From: Novosphingobium sp. JCM 18896
GTDB taxonomy: Bacteria; Pseudomonadota; Alphaproteobacteria; Sphingomonadales; Sphingomonadaceae
Direction: 5' to 3'
Length of the DNA: 64,000 nt
Assembly (NCBI RefSeq): GCF_025938095.1
Contig: NZ_JAPCZF010000001.1
Span: 682,001-746,000 of the forward strand
Every line of letters begins with the position of its first letter. Position 1 is the stretch's first letter. The notes beneath the pieces are model-generated. The model did no database searches. It was given only the letters and a program-made list of their open reading frames with translations, and was not told where the DNA came from. Shown here piece after piece: positions 51,907 through 61,012 of this stretch. The translations under genes were made by a program, and so were the position numbers.

Positions 51907-54630
51907 TCAGGCGCCGAAGGTGCGCTGCCACCAGCCGCGACGCGGCGTGTCGCCACCTTCGCCGGCTTCCGCCTCGGCAGCAGCCTCAGCCGCGACATCC
52001 GCCGCCGGTTCGGCCACAGGTGCCGGCTCGGCTTCTGCGGGAGCTGCCTCGGCTTCGACCTTCTTCTTGCGCGTACGCTTGGGCTTGGCCGGGGCCTCTT
52101 CCGCCACCACTTCGGCAACGGGCTCGGCAGGCGCTTCGGCAGCCGGAGCTTCCTCGGCGACGGTGTCGACCTTCTTGCGACGTGTGCGCTTGGGCTTGGC
52201 GGGAGCCTCTTCCGCCGCCACTTCGGCAACGGGTTCGGCGGGCGCTTCGGCCGCCGGAGCCTCCTCGGCAACGGCATCGGCCTTCTTGCGGCGCGTACGC
52301 TTGGGCTTGGCCGGAGCTTCCTCTGCCGGAGCCGCTTCGACTTCGACAACCGGCTCGGCTGCGACGGGCGCTTCTGCGGCTTCGTCCGAGGTCTCGGCGC
52401 CTTGGCCGTCCTCGTTCACCGCGGCCTGATCGCCTTCGCCGCGACCACGGCCGCCGCGCCGGCGACGACCGCGACGGCGACGCTTGCGCGGACCGTCCTC
52501 GTTGTCGGCGCCGTCTTCGGCATTGTCGTCACCGGTGGCTTCGAGCTCTTCGCCAACCTCGTCGTCGCCGGGCTCGTCACCGGCGTCTTCCGACTGCGTC
52601 TCGTCCTGGCCGTCCTCGCGACGGTCACGACCGCGACCACGGCGGCGCTTGCGACGCTTGCGACGGCCATCGCCATCGCTGTCGCCACGGCTGCCGGCCT
52701 CTTCGGCCTCGGCTTCGTCGAGATCGTCGTCCTCGGGCAGGTCCTCGTCGTCGAACTCTTCGACGATCGGCTCGAACTTCGGAACGAATTCGGGGCGCGG
52801 GCCCGACGAGACGACGCGCATCTTGGCGCCTTCGTTCTCACCCTCGGGGATCACCTCGACGCGCACGCCATAGCGATCCTCGATCTCGGCGAGATCGGCG
52901 CGCTTGGCGTTGAGCAGATAGACCGCCGCCTCGGTCGAGGCGTAGAGCGAGATAATCGAGCCGCGACCCTTGGCGGCCTCGTCCTCGATCAGGCGCAGCG
53001 CCGACAGGCCGGCCGAGCTGGCCGTGCGGACCAGGCCGGTGCCGTCGCAGTGCGGGCAGGTGCGGGTGGTGGCTTCGAGCACGCCGGTGCGCAGACGCTG
53101 GCGGCTCATCTCCATCAGGCCGAAGCTCGAAATGCGGCCGATCTGCAGACGGGCGCGATCGTTCTTGAGCGCCTCCTTCATCGCCTTCTCGACCTTACGG
53201 ACGTTCGATCCGTATTCCATGTCGATGAAGTCGATGACCACGAGACCGGCCATGTCGCGCAGGCGCAGCTGGCGGGCGATCTCGCGCGCGGCTTCGATGT
53301 TGGTGTTGACCGCGGTCGCCTCGATGCCGTGCTCCTTGGTCGAGCGGCCCGAGTTGATGTCGATCGAGACCAGTGCTTCGGTCGGGTTGATGACGATGTA
53401 GCCGCCCGACTTGAGCTGGACCACAGGGTCGTACATCGCGGTCAGCTGGTCCTCGGCGCCATAGCGCTGGAACAGCGGCACCGGATCGGCATAGGCCCGC
53501 ACGCGGCGTGCGTGGCTGGGCATCAGCAGCTTCATGAAGTCGCGCGCGGCGCGGTAGCCCTGCTCGCCCTCGACGACGACTTCTTCGATGTCACGGTTGT
53601 AGATGTCGCGGATCGCGCGCTTGATCAGGTCGCTGTCCGAATGGATCAGCGCCGGCGCCGACGACTTCATCGTGTTCTCGCGGATCTCGTCCCACAGGCG
53701 GGCGAGATAGTCGAAGTCGCGCTTGATCTCGGTCTTGGTGCGGGCAAGGCCGGCGGTGCGGACGATGCAGCCCATCGACTTGGGCAGGTCCATTTCCGAG
53801 ATGATCGACTTCAGGCGCTTGCGGTCCGAGGCCGAGCTGATCTTGCGGCTGATGCCGCCACCGTGGCTCGAATTCGGCATGAGCACGCAGTAGCGGCCGG
53901 CGAGCGACAGATAGGTGGTGAGGGCGGCGCCCTTGTTGCCGCGCTCTTCCTTGACGACCTGGACCAGCAGCACCTGGCGGCGGTGGATCACGTCCTGGAT
54001 CTTGTAGCGGCGGCGCAGCGCCATGCGCTTGGCGCGCAGTTCGTCGGCTTCCTTCGAGCGGCCGCGGCCGCCCTGGCGGCGCTTGCCGCGACGCTGGCGG
54101 CCACCCTGGCCATCCTCGTCGCCGCCTTCGCCGGCTTCGGCCTGTTCGCCGTCTTCGTCCTCGAAGCCGTTCTCGACGTGGCCGTCCTCGATCGTCGCGA
54201 CCTGGTCCTTGTCGGACGTGTCGACCTCGGTGACGCCCTCATCGCCGAAATCGTCGGCCAGGCCTTCGCCCAGATCGTCGTCGCCGCCGAAATCGTCGTC
54301 GTCACCCTCGTCGGCGGCGCGCAGAGCGGCCTCTTCCTCGGCGTGGGCGGCCTCTTCGGCCAGCAGGGCTTCGCGATCCTCCTTGGGGATCTGGTAGTAG
54401 TCGGGATGGATTTCGCTGAAGGCGAGGAAACCGTGACGGTTGCCGCCGAAATCGACGAAGGCCGCCTGCAGCGACGGTTCGACCCGGGTTACCTTGGCGA
54501 GATAGATATTGCCTTTGATCTGCTTGCGATCGGCAGATTCAAAGTCGAATTCCTCAATACGATTGCCTTTGAGCACGGCCACCCGGGTTTCTTCCTGGTG
54601 GCGCGCATCGATAAGCATGCGCGTGGTCAT
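51907..54630 (-). CDS. rne: Ribonuclease E/G
   Basis: This 907-residue endoribonuclease starts MTTRMLIDARHQEETRVAVL, the usual RNase E/G N-terminus. The S1 domain is interrupted by a long acidic insert (about residues 90-190) rich in Asp and Glu. The catalytic core has VSIDINSGRST and LVVIDFIDME with the metal Asp residues, and the Zn-link C525-x2-C528 (CPHCDGTG). The C-terminal third is a disordered scaffold with acidic and basic blocks and three ~37-residue repeats containing KPKRTRRKK, for partner and RNA binding in the degradosome. ATG at 54630 has GGAG 9 bases upstream. A long leader lies upstream. Confidence 0.96.
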   Translation of the reverse strand: MTTRMLIDARHQEETRVAVLKGNRIEEFDFESADRKQIKGNIYLAKVTRVEPSLQAAFVDFGGNRHGFLAFSEIHPDYYQIPKEDREALLAEEAAHAEEEAALRAADEGDDDDFGGDDDLGEGLADDFGDEGVTEVDTSDKDQVATIEDGHVENGFEDEDGEQAEAGEGGDEDGQGGRQRRGKRRQGGRGRSKEADELRAKRMALRRRYKIQDVIHRRQVLLVQVVKEERGNKGAALTTYLSLAGRYCVLMPNSSHGGGISRKISSASDRKRLKSIISEMDLPKSMGCIVRTAGLARTKTEIKRDFDYLARLWDEIRENTMKSSAPALIHSDSDLIKRAIRDIYNRDIEEVVVEGEQGYRAARDFMKLLMPSHARRVRAYADPVPLFQRYGAEDQLTAMYDPVVQLKSGGYIVINPTEALVSIDINSGRSTKEHGIEATAVNTNIEAAREIARQLRLRDMAGLVVIDFIDMEYGSNVRKVEKAMKEALKNDRARLQIGRISSFGLMEMSRQRLRTGVLEATTRTCPHCDGTGLVRTASSAGLSALRLIEDEAAKGRGSIISLYASTEAAVYLLNAKRADLAEIEDRYGVRVEVIPEGENEGAKMRVVSSGPRPEFVPKFEPIVEEFDDEDLPEDDDLDEAEAEEAGSRGDSDGDGRRKRRKRRRGRGRDRREDGQDETQSEDAGDEPGDDEVGEELEATGDDNAEDGADNEDGPRKRRRRGRRRRGGRGRGEGDQAAVNEDGQGAETSDEAAEAPVAAEPVVEVEAAPAEEAPAKPKRTRRKKADAVAEEAPAAEAPAEPVAEVAAEEAPAKPKRTRRKKVDTVAEEAPAAEAPAEPVAEVVAEEAPAKPKRTRKKKVEAEAAPAEAEPAPVAEPAADVAAEAAAEAEAGEGGDTPRRGWWQRTFGA
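52060..52330 (-). repeat. 111-bp tandem repeat in the rne C-terminal scaffold region
   Basis: Three copies with a period of 111 bases (aligned segments at 52076, 52187 and 52298) encode a basic PKPKRTRRKK block followed by an acidic Ala/Glu/Pro block, about residues 770-860. Copy number may vary between strains in frame. Confidence 0.85.
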
Positions 54631-55227
54631 TATGAATTCTCCAAGCGCGCCGCGGCGCGGACCCCGCAAAACGGGGAGCCGGCAATGCGGCGCGAATATA
54701 CAATAGCTCGCCGCCGCGCCCGATCATGTCGAGGCCCGGTACACGGCGAACTGGGGTGTGCGTGAAGCCCGAGCGCGACAGCGTCCGGGCGGCTTGCTTC
54801 GTGTCTGCTAGCGGGAGAATGCGCGGCGTAGTCGAACGCGCAGTACCGAAATGCGGTGCGCCAGCCGTCCAAGCCTTCCGCGCCTGCAAAGGCTGCGGTT
54901 GGCAGAACGGCAAGTGGCTTCTCATGGCTCGCATCAACCTGTTCGGTCCGGATTGGAAAGCCCGGATGTCGGCCGGAAAAGTGAACAACTCTGCGATCCT
55001 CGTCCGATTATGCTTGTTTCAGCTCTGTTTCGGAGCATCGAGGATCGGACAGGTTCGCCCGGCTTCGTTCATCTAGCAGCCAATACCTTGATCGGCAAGG
55101 CTTGCCTCGGGGCTGGCCCGCGTGCGGACGTGCGTAGCGCGTGGGGGGCTGTCGCCGCGGACGGGTGGGGGACACCGGTTCCCTCTGCCATTGCGGTTCC
55201 ATGTGGGTAGCCCTAGCAAGAGGTTCA
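54631..55227. other. 597-bp gene-free region between rne and the amidase
   Basis: No coding region is supported here. It should hold the rne promoter and long 5' leader on the minus strand and the amidase promoter on the plus strand. An imperfectly spaced inverted repeat, GATCCTCG at 54995-55002 and CGAGGATC at 55039-55046, encloses 36 bases; CATAAT on the minus strand near 55012-55007 is a possible -10. In other Proteobacteria the rne leader allows feedback control of RNase E by its own cleavage; that could apply but is not shown. Confidence 0.5.
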
Positions 55228-56097
55228 ATGCCGCGCTTGGTCCAGCTTGTCCTGCTCGTCGCTGCGCCACTGGCGCTGGTGGGAGCCATGGTTGCGGCGG
55301 ATCGGCTCTTTGCATCCCCCGGTCGCGGCTATGCTTACGTCGAGCGTATCGTGCTGGCCCCGCCCACGAGCGAGATCGGCCTGCCGCCGATCCAGGGGCC
55401 GCTCGACGGTAGCCGGCCGCTCGTCGTCATCGATGCCGGGCACGGCGGCCATGATCCCGGCGCCGGTCGCGCGCCGCTGGTCGAGAAGGTCCTGACCCTG
55501 GGGCTCGCCCGCGCGCTGCGCGACGAACTGATCAAGGGCGGCGGCGTGCGCGTGGCGATGACGCGCGACGACGATCGCTTCCTGCTGCTGCCCGAGCGCT
55601 CGGGCATGGCGCGGCGGCTCAACGCCGATCTGTTCATCTCGATCCACGCCGACAGCGTCGAGGACGGCGCGGACGTGCGCGGCGCCAGCGTCTACACGCT
55701 GTCCGAGCGCGGCACCAACGAGACCGCCGCGCGCCTGGCCGCGCGCGAGAACCGCGCCGACACGGTCAACGGCGTTTCGCTGGCCAGCACCAGCGATGCC
55801 GTGAGCGCGATCCTGGTCGACCTGTCGCAGCGCGAGACCCAGGCTCGCTCCGAGCAGTTCGCCCGGCTGATCCTGCGCGAGGCTTCGGACAAGATGCGCT
55901 TCCACGATCGCGAGCTGCAATCGGCGGCTTTCGTCGTGCTCAAGTCGCCCGACATGCCCTCGGTCCTGTTCGAGAGCGGCTATATCAGCAATCCCGACGA
56001 GGCCGCGAGACTGGCCTCGCCCGAAGGCCAGGCGACCTTCGCCAAGGCGACCGCACAGGCGATCCGCGCGTTCTTTGCGCGGCAGGCTCAGCCATGA
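55228..56097 (+). CDS. N-acetylmuramoyl-L-alanine amidase (Amidase_3)
   Basis: The 289-residue exported enzyme cuts the amide bond between muramic acid and peptide and helps split daughter cells. After a signal anchor (PRLVQLVLLVAAPLALVGAMVAA in parts) come VVIDAGHGGHDPGA with the zinc His, HADS with a second zinc ligand, and the catalytic Glu in LFESGYISNPDEA. Length and motif order match AmiC-type enzymes without an AMIN domain. ATG at 55228 has AGAGG 6 bases upstream; an earlier ATG at 55201 would add 9 residues. It is followed by PBP1A, 82 bases away. Confidence 0.92.
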   Translation: MPRLVQLVLLVAAPLALVGAMVAADRLFASPGRGYAYVERIVLAPPTSEIGLPPIQGPLDGSRPLVVIDAGHGGHDPGAGRAPLVEKVLTLGLARALRDELIKGGGVRVAMTRDDDRFLLLPERSGMARRLNADLFISIHADSVEDGADVRGASVYTLSERGTNETAARLAARENRADTVNGVSLASTSDAVSAILVDLSQRETQARSEQFARLILREASDKMRFHDRELQSAAFVVLKSPDMPSVLFESGYISNPDEAARLASPEGQATFAKATAQAIRAFFARQAQP

Positions 56098-56178
56098 AGC
56101 GTGGCATGGGCTCGTTGCGCCGGACTGCCTGCGAACGCGCTTCCCCTCGCGCGGGACACGCGATAAAGGCGGCGGGCA

Positions 56179-58704
56179 ATGGCTGAAAACGCATCGTCCG
56201 ACGGCGAGAACCTGAACTATCGCATCCGCCGCGAGGCGAGCGGCGCCTGGGGATGGCTCCGTAGCAATTGGCGCGAAAAGCGCTGGGTCCGCTGGCTCGG
56301 CTATGCCGGCGGCGGCTTCCTCGCCGTCTTCGCCGCGGCCTGGCTGCTGGTCGCGCGTGACCTGCCTTCGGCCGACAAGCTGCTCGACTATCAGCCTCCG
56401 CTGCCCACGATCGTGCGCGGCATCGATGGCCAGATCGTCTATTCCTATGCGCGCGAGCGCCGCGTCCAGCTGCGCTTCGTCGATTTCCCGAAGCAGCTGA
56501 CCGACTCCTTCCTCGCGGCCGAGGACAAGACTTTCTGGACCCACGGCGGCGTCGACTATCCGGGCCTCATCGGCGCGGTGATCGACTATGCCTCGAAGAT
56601 GGGCTCGGGTCAGCGCGCCAAGGGCGGTTCGACGATCACCCAGCAGGTCGCCAAGAACATCCTGATCGGTGACGAATATTCGGTCACGCGCAAGCTCAAG
56701 GAAATGATCCTGGCGCGGCGCATCGAGGCCACGCTGACCAAGCAGCAGATCCTCGAGCTCTATCTCAACGAGATCCCGCTCGGCCGGCAGAGCTTCGGCG
56801 TCCAGGCCGCCGCGCGCGCCTATTTCGGCAAGGATGTGGGCGATCTCAATCTGCAGGAATCGGCCTTCCTGGCGATCCTGCCCAAGGCGCCCGAGCGCTA
56901 TGGCCGCGCCAAGAACGCCGACATGGCGATCGCGCGCCGCAACTACGTGCTCGACCAGATGGAGAAGAACGGTTGGGCCAGCGCCGAGGCGGTGGCCCAG
57001 GCCAAGACCCAGCCGCTCGGCATCATCGGCCGCCGTGTCGAGACCTACGATCCTTCGGTCGGCTATTTCGTCGAAGAAGTCCGCCGCCAGCTGATCGATC
57101 GCTACGGCGAGAAGGCCGAGAAGGGCCCGAACGGCGTCTATGCCGGTGGCCTGTGGGTGCGCACTTCGGTCGATCCCGAGATGCAGAAGGCGGCGCAGGA
57201 TTCGCTGCGTGCCGGGCTGCTGCGCTATCACGGCGGCATGGGGTGGCGTGGGCCGATCGAACATCTCGATATCGATGGCGATCGCTGGCAGACCGAGCTG
57301 GTCACGCTCAACAAGACCATCACCTATCAGGACTGGCGCGTCGGCATCGTCATCGATCGCCAGGGCGCCAGCGCCTCGATCGGTTTTCCCGACGGCAAGA
57401 CCGGCCGCCTCACCGGTCTGCCCGACGCGCTGCGTGCGGGCGACGTGATCGCCGCCGCGCCGGTCGGCACCGACACCTATGCGGTGAAGACCATTCCCGA
57501 AGTCTCGGGCGGCATGCTCGTCGAGAGCCCGGCCGACGGCCGCATCGTCGCGATGCAGGGCGGTTTCGACGCGGGGCTCGCCTCGTTCAACCGCGCCACC
57601 CAGGCGCTGCGCCAGCCGGGTTCGACGATCAAGCCTTTCGTCTACGCCACGGGTCTCGACATGGGCATGACCCCGGCGACGATGGTCTCGGACGGGACCT
57701 TCTGCGTCTATCAGGGCACCGCCGGGCAGAAGTGCTTCCGCAACTTCGGCGGCGGCGGCGGTGGCGGCACGCATACGATGCGCTGGGGCCTCGAGCAGTC
57801 GCGCAACCTGATGACCGTGCACATCGCCAACGACGCGGGCATGGAGAACGTCACCAAGACCTTCCAGCGCGTCGGCATCGGCAAGTACCAGAACTACCTG
57901 TCCTTCGCGCTGGGCGCGGGCGACACCACGGTGATCCAGATGGTCAACGCCTATGCCGCGCTCGCCGCCAACGGCGTGCAGTATCCGGCCTCGGTGATCG
58001 ACTATGTCCAGGACCGCAACGGCAAGGTCATCTTCCGCGCCGACAACCGCCGCTGCACGACCTGCAACATGGCGCAGTGGGACGGCAAGCCGATGCCCCG
58101 GTTCGAGCCGCGCGGCAAGCAGGTGCTCGATCCGCGCACGGCCTACCAGGTGGTCCACATGCTCGAGGGCGTGGTCCAGCGCGGCACCGCGGTCGTGCTG
58201 CGCGACCTCAAGATCCCGCTGTTCGGCAAGACCGGCACGACCACGGGCCCGACCAATGTCTGGTTCGTCGGCGGTTCGCAGAAGTACGTTGCCGGCGTCT
58301 ATCTCGGCTACGACAAGCCGCGTTCGCTCGGCGGCTATGCCCAGGGCGGCCGCATTGCCGCGCCGATCTTCAAGCAGTTCGTCCAGGCGACGCGCAACCG
58401 CTGGAGCGACCTGCCTTTCGTCGCGCCCGAAGGCGTGCGCATGGTCCGCATCGACCGCACCAGCGGCAAGCGCGTGTTCGGCGTCGAGCCGGGCAGCGAT
58501 CCCAAGGCCGGCGTGATCTGGGAAGCCTTCAAGCCCGATACCGAACCCGCGCGGGCAACCCGCGCCGACGAGCTCTCGAAGCAGCGTTCGGCGCTGCTGG
58601 CGGCGATCCAGCGCGGGCGCCAGGCGCGCCAGCAGGATGCGCGCGATGCGGCCCGTTCGGCGGAATCGGCGGACTTCGCCGAGGAACAGGGCGGCGTCTA
58701 CTGA
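56179..58704 (+). CDS. mrcA: Penicillin-binding protein 1A (bifunctional)
   Basis: The 841-residue class A PBP has a cytoplasmic tail, one membrane helix (about 40-65), a GT51 transglycosylase domain with catalytic Glu115 in AAEDKTFW and the RAKGGSTITQQVAKN segment, an OB-like insert and a transpeptidase domain with Ser482-x2-Lys485 (PGSTIKPF), an SRN motif and Lys684-Thr-Gly (GKTGTT). It polymerises and cross-links peptidoglycan in the periplasm. The C-terminal ~60 residues are basic and low-complexity. It lies 81 bases after the amidase, with which it may be co-transcribed. Confidence 0.95.
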   Translation: MAENASSDGENLNYRIRREASGAWGWLRSNWREKRWVRWLGYAGGGFLAVFAAAWLLVARDLPSADKLLDYQPPLPTIVRGIDGQIVYSYARERRVQLRFVDFPKQLTDSFLAAEDKTFWTHGGVDYPGLIGAVIDYASKMGSGQRAKGGSTITQQVAKNILIGDEYSVTRKLKEMILARRIEATLTKQQILELYLNEIPLGRQSFGVQAAARAYFGKDVGDLNLQESAFLAILPKAPERYGRAKNADMAIARRNYVLDQMEKNGWASAEAVAQAKTQPLGIIGRRVETYDPSVGYFVEEVRRQLIDRYGEKAEKGPNGVYAGGLWVRTSVDPEMQKAAQDSLRAGLLRYHGGMGWRGPIEHLDIDGDRWQTELVTLNKTITYQDWRVGIVIDRQGASASIGFPDGKTGRLTGLPDALRAGDVIAAAPVGTDTYAVKTIPEVSGGMLVESPADGRIVAMQGGFDAGLASFNRATQALRQPGSTIKPFVYATGLDMGMTPATMVSDGTFCVYQGTAGQKCFRNFGGGGGGGTHTMRWGLEQSRNLMTVHIANDAGMENVTKTFQRVGIGKYQNYLSFALGAGDTTVIQMVNAYAALAANGVQYPASVIDYVQDRNGKVIFRADNRRCTTCNMAQWDGKPMPRFEPRGKQVLDPRTAYQVVHMLEGVVQRGTAVVLRDLKIPLFGKTGTTTGPTNVWFVGGSQKYVAGVYLGYDKPRSLGGYAQGGRIAAPIFKQFVQATRNRWSDLPFVAPEGVRMVRIDRTSGKRVFGVEPGSDPKAGVIWEAFKPDTEPARATRADELSKQRSALLAAIQRGRQARQQDARDAARSAESADFAEEQGGVY

Positions 58705-58762
58705 TCGCGCTCCGGGGAGGCGTTGACACCGCGGTTCCTATAAGTTCATCTTCCTTACCAAT

Positions 58763-58801
58763 TGTCAGCCGGCCGACAGTCGCTATCGTTGCCGGACGAT
58801 A
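58763..58801. promoter_or_regulatory. Two palindromes upstream of the first MarR gene
   Basis: TGTC-A-GCCGGC-C-GACA (58763-58778) is a 16-bp palindrome with one mismatch pair, and TATCGT-TGCCGG-ACGATA (58784-58801) has perfect 6+6 arms. The second ends 15 bases before the MarR ATG and overlaps the expected promoter. They fit MarR autorepression or ligand-controlled sites. Confidence 0.5.
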
Positions 58802-58816
58802 ACAAAAGGGACGGGA

Positions 58817-59404
58817 ATGGGACCGAGGCACAGCTTCTGGAGTGTATTGGGGCCGGCGGAAGCTCCAAAATTCGGACCGGGTTCGCGTTCCGCACGCGGT
58901 GGTGTCAATCCGACGGCCGAACCGTCGGTCGAGGACGAGACCCAGGCCAAGGTTGCCGAACTCGTTACCATCCTGGGCGAAGCGCACCGGATCGGCGTGC
59001 GCCTGCTGCAGATGTTCGCCAGCGTGCGCGAGGATTCCGGGCTCTCGGGCATCGAGGTGCTGACCCTGATCGGCGTGGCCCACGCCGCGCGGCCGCCGAC
59101 GGTGCCGCAGATGGGGCGTTCGCTCGGCCATCCGCGCCAGGTGATCCAGCGGGCAGTGCGCGTGCTCGAGGAGGAGGGGCTGGTCGAACTCCAGCCCAAC
59201 CCCGGACACAAGCGCGCCGCGCTGCTGGTCGCGACCGAGAAAGGCCGCGCGCTCGGCGGCACGATCGACGCCCAGTCTGCGGAGATCATCGCCGACCTGA
59301 CCGAAGGGCTCGATCTCGATCTCGCGGACCTCGCGGCGATGAGCGACGGCCTGCTCACCCTGCGCCGCCGGATCGACGGGCGCCCCGCCGAACGCGCGGA
59401 CTAA
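58817..59404 (+). CDS. MarR-family transcriptional regulator (first)
   Basis: The 195-residue protein has the winged-helix MarR fold: the recognition-helix region VPQMGRSLGHPRQVIQRAVRVLEEEGLVE (in parts VPQMGRSLGH and LEEEGLVE) and the wing NPGHKRAALLVATEKG. A ~45-residue N-terminal extension is unusual for the family and may be due to a later true start. It is 4 bases upstream of the acyl-CoA ligase gene, so it likely regulates this acyl-degradation module in response to an aromatic or fatty acid ligand. It is paralogous to the MarR gene at 61013. Confidence 0.85.
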   Translation: MGPRHSFWSVLGPAEAPKFGPGSRSARGGVNPTAEPSVEDETQAKVAELVTILGEAHRIGVRLLQMFASVREDSGLSGIEVLTLIGVAHAARPPTVPQMGRSLGHPRQVIQRAVRVLEEEGLVELQPNPGHKRAALLVATEKGRALGGTIDAQSAEIIADLTEGLDLDLADLAAMSDGLLTLRRRIDGRPAERAD

Positions 59405-59408
59405 GCCG

Positions 59409-60977
59409 ATGCCGGGCTTTCATCCCTCGCACCACGCCCGGACCATTCCCGACGCTGCCGCCATGGTCATCGCCGACACCGGCGAGGTGCTGACCTATCG
59501 CCAGCTCGACGAATATTCGAACCGCTTCGCACAGCTCTTGCGCTCGCTGGGGCTCAAGCCCGGCGATCGCATCGCGCTGATGCTGCGCAATTCGCCGGCT
59601 TTCCCGATCGTCTATTGGGGCGCGACCCGCTGCGGCGTCTTCGTGACCCTGCTGTCGACCCATCTCAAGCCGGAAGAGGCCGCCTACATCCTCGGCGATT
59701 CCGCGGCGAAGGTGCTCGTGCTCTCGGCCTCGCTCGGCGAGACGCCGCGCGCGCTGGCGGCGGAGCGCGCGGCGCTGATCTCCGGCGTGGGGACTATCCT
59801 CTATGCCGACGACGAGCCGATCGAGGGCGCCAGTTCGCTGCGCAATGCGCTTGCGGCGATGCCGCCGGTGCCTGTGGTCGATGAAATCTCGGGCTTCCAC
59901 ATGATCTATTCGAGCGGCACGACGGGGCGGCCCAAGGGCATCGTCCTGCCGTTCACGCCCGGGCCGATCGACGAGTTCAACGCGCTCGAGGGCGGGATGC
60001 CGCGCTATCACGAGATGGACCCGCTCGTGTATCTCAACGTCGGCCCGCTCTACCATGGCGCGCCGCTGTCCTGTATGATCGTCGCGCAGCGCCTGGGCGG
60101 CACTTTCGTCACCCAGCGCAAGTTCGATGCCGAGGGCGTGCTCGCGGCGATCGAGAAGTACGGGGTCACCGCGGCGCAGTTCGTGCCGACCATGTTCGTG
60201 CGCATGCTGGCTCTGCCCGAAGCGGTGCGCAGGCAGTACGACATTTCTACCCTGCAGATCGCGATCCACGCCGCGGCGCCGTGCCCGGTCGAGATCAAGC
60301 GCCAGATGATCGAATGGTGGGGGCCGATCATCCTCGAATATTACGGCAGCACCGAGGGTGTCGGCGCCACCGCGATCAGCGCCGAGGAATGGCTGCGCAA
60401 GCCCGGCTCTGTCGGGCGGTCCTCGCTCGGCCCGATCCACATCTGCGACGAGGACGGCAACGAGCTGCCCGCGGGCGAGCCCGGGACGATTTGGTTCGAG
60501 GCGCTGCCGGGGCGCGGGGTGAATTACCTGAACGACGCGGCCAAGACTCGTGCTGCGACCCATCCGCGTCATGCCGACTGGTTCGCCGTCGGCGACATCG
60601 GCCGGCTCGACGAGGACGGCTATCTGTTCCTCACCGACCGCAAGGACTTCATGATCATCTCGGGCGGGGTGAACATCTATCCGCAAGCGATCGAAGACTG
60701 TCTCATCGTGCATCCCAAGGTGCTCGACGTGGCGGTGATCGGCGTTGCCAATCCCGAATATGGCGAAGAGGTGAGGGCGATCGTCCAGCCCAAGGATTGG
60801 TCGGAGGTGGGCCCTTCGCTCGAAGCCGAACTGCGCGAATGGGTGAAGGACCGCATATCGAAGGTGACGCAGCCCAAGAGCTACGAATTCGTCGAGGAAT
60901 TGCCGCGGATTCCGTCGGGCAAGCTGGCCAAGCACGAGCTGCGCAAGCTCTACGGCAATCCCGTCGCGGTGATTTAA
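59409..60977 (+). CDS. Acyl-CoA ligase (AMP-forming, FadD/caffeoyl-CoA ligase-like)
   Basis: The 522-residue ANL enzyme loads a carboxylic acid onto CoA. It shows MIYSSGTTGRPKG (P-loop), YYGSTEG (A5), GDIGRLDEDGYLFLTDRKDFMIISGGVNIYPQAIE (in parts GDIGRLDEDG and RKDFMIISGGVNIYP) and the final Lys in IPSGKLAKHEL. Specificity for a fatty, aromatic or side-chain acid is not readable. It sits between two MarR genes and ahead of a phosphotransferase and acyl-CoA dehydrogenase, as the first step of a beta-oxidation-type route. ATG at 59409 follows the MarR stop by 4 bases. Confidence 0.92.
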   Translation: MPGFHPSHHARTIPDAAAMVIADTGEVLTYRQLDEYSNRFAQLLRSLGLKPGDRIALMLRNSPAFPIVYWGATRCGVFVTLLSTHLKPEEAAYILGDSAAKVLVLSASLGETPRALAAERAALISGVGTILYADDEPIEGASSLRNALAAMPPVPVVDEISGFHMIYSSGTTGRPKGIVLPFTPGPIDEFNALEGGMPRYHEMDPLVYLNVGPLYHGAPLSCMIVAQRLGGTFVTQRKFDAEGVLAAIEKYGVTAAQFVPTMFVRMLALPEAVRRQYDISTLQIAIHAAAPCPVEIKRQMIEWWGPIILEYYGSTEGVGATAISAEEWLRKPGSVGRSSLGPIHICDEDGNELPAGEPGTIWFEALPGRGVNYLNDAAKTRAATHPRHADWFAVGDIGRLDEDGYLFLTDRKDFMIISGGVNIYPQAIEDCLIVHPKVLDVAVIGVANPEYGEEVRAIVQPKDWSEVGPSLEAELREWVKDRISKVTQPKSYEFVEELPRIPSGKLAKHELRKLYGNPVAVI

Positions 60978-61007
60978 TTGACACGATCATGTCAAACTGA
61001 CACGATC
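60978..61007. promoter_or_regulatory. MarR-type operator upstream of the second MarR gene
   Basis: TTGACA-CGATCA-TGTCAA (60978-60995) is a near-perfect 18-bp palindrome with GATC in the middle. TGACACGATC occurs twice, at 60979-60988 and 60998-61007, a direct repeat with a 19-base shift. TTGACA could also serve as a -35 box. It lies directly between the ligase stop and the MarR ATG, a classical place for autoregulation. Confidence 0.6.
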
Positions 61008-61012
61008 GCAGC

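Noticed and set aside
51895..54765. Long open frame (956 codons) on the plus strand opposite rne
   Set aside because: It mirrors the RNase E coding sequence; the hydrophobic repeats arise from the complement of acidic codons, not from true membrane helices.
55225..58158. Long open frame (977 codons) on the minus strand opposite the amidase and PBP1A
   Set aside because: Composition is His/Arg/Asp/Ala-rich as expected for the complement of GC-rich codons; both plus-strand genes have complete motifs.
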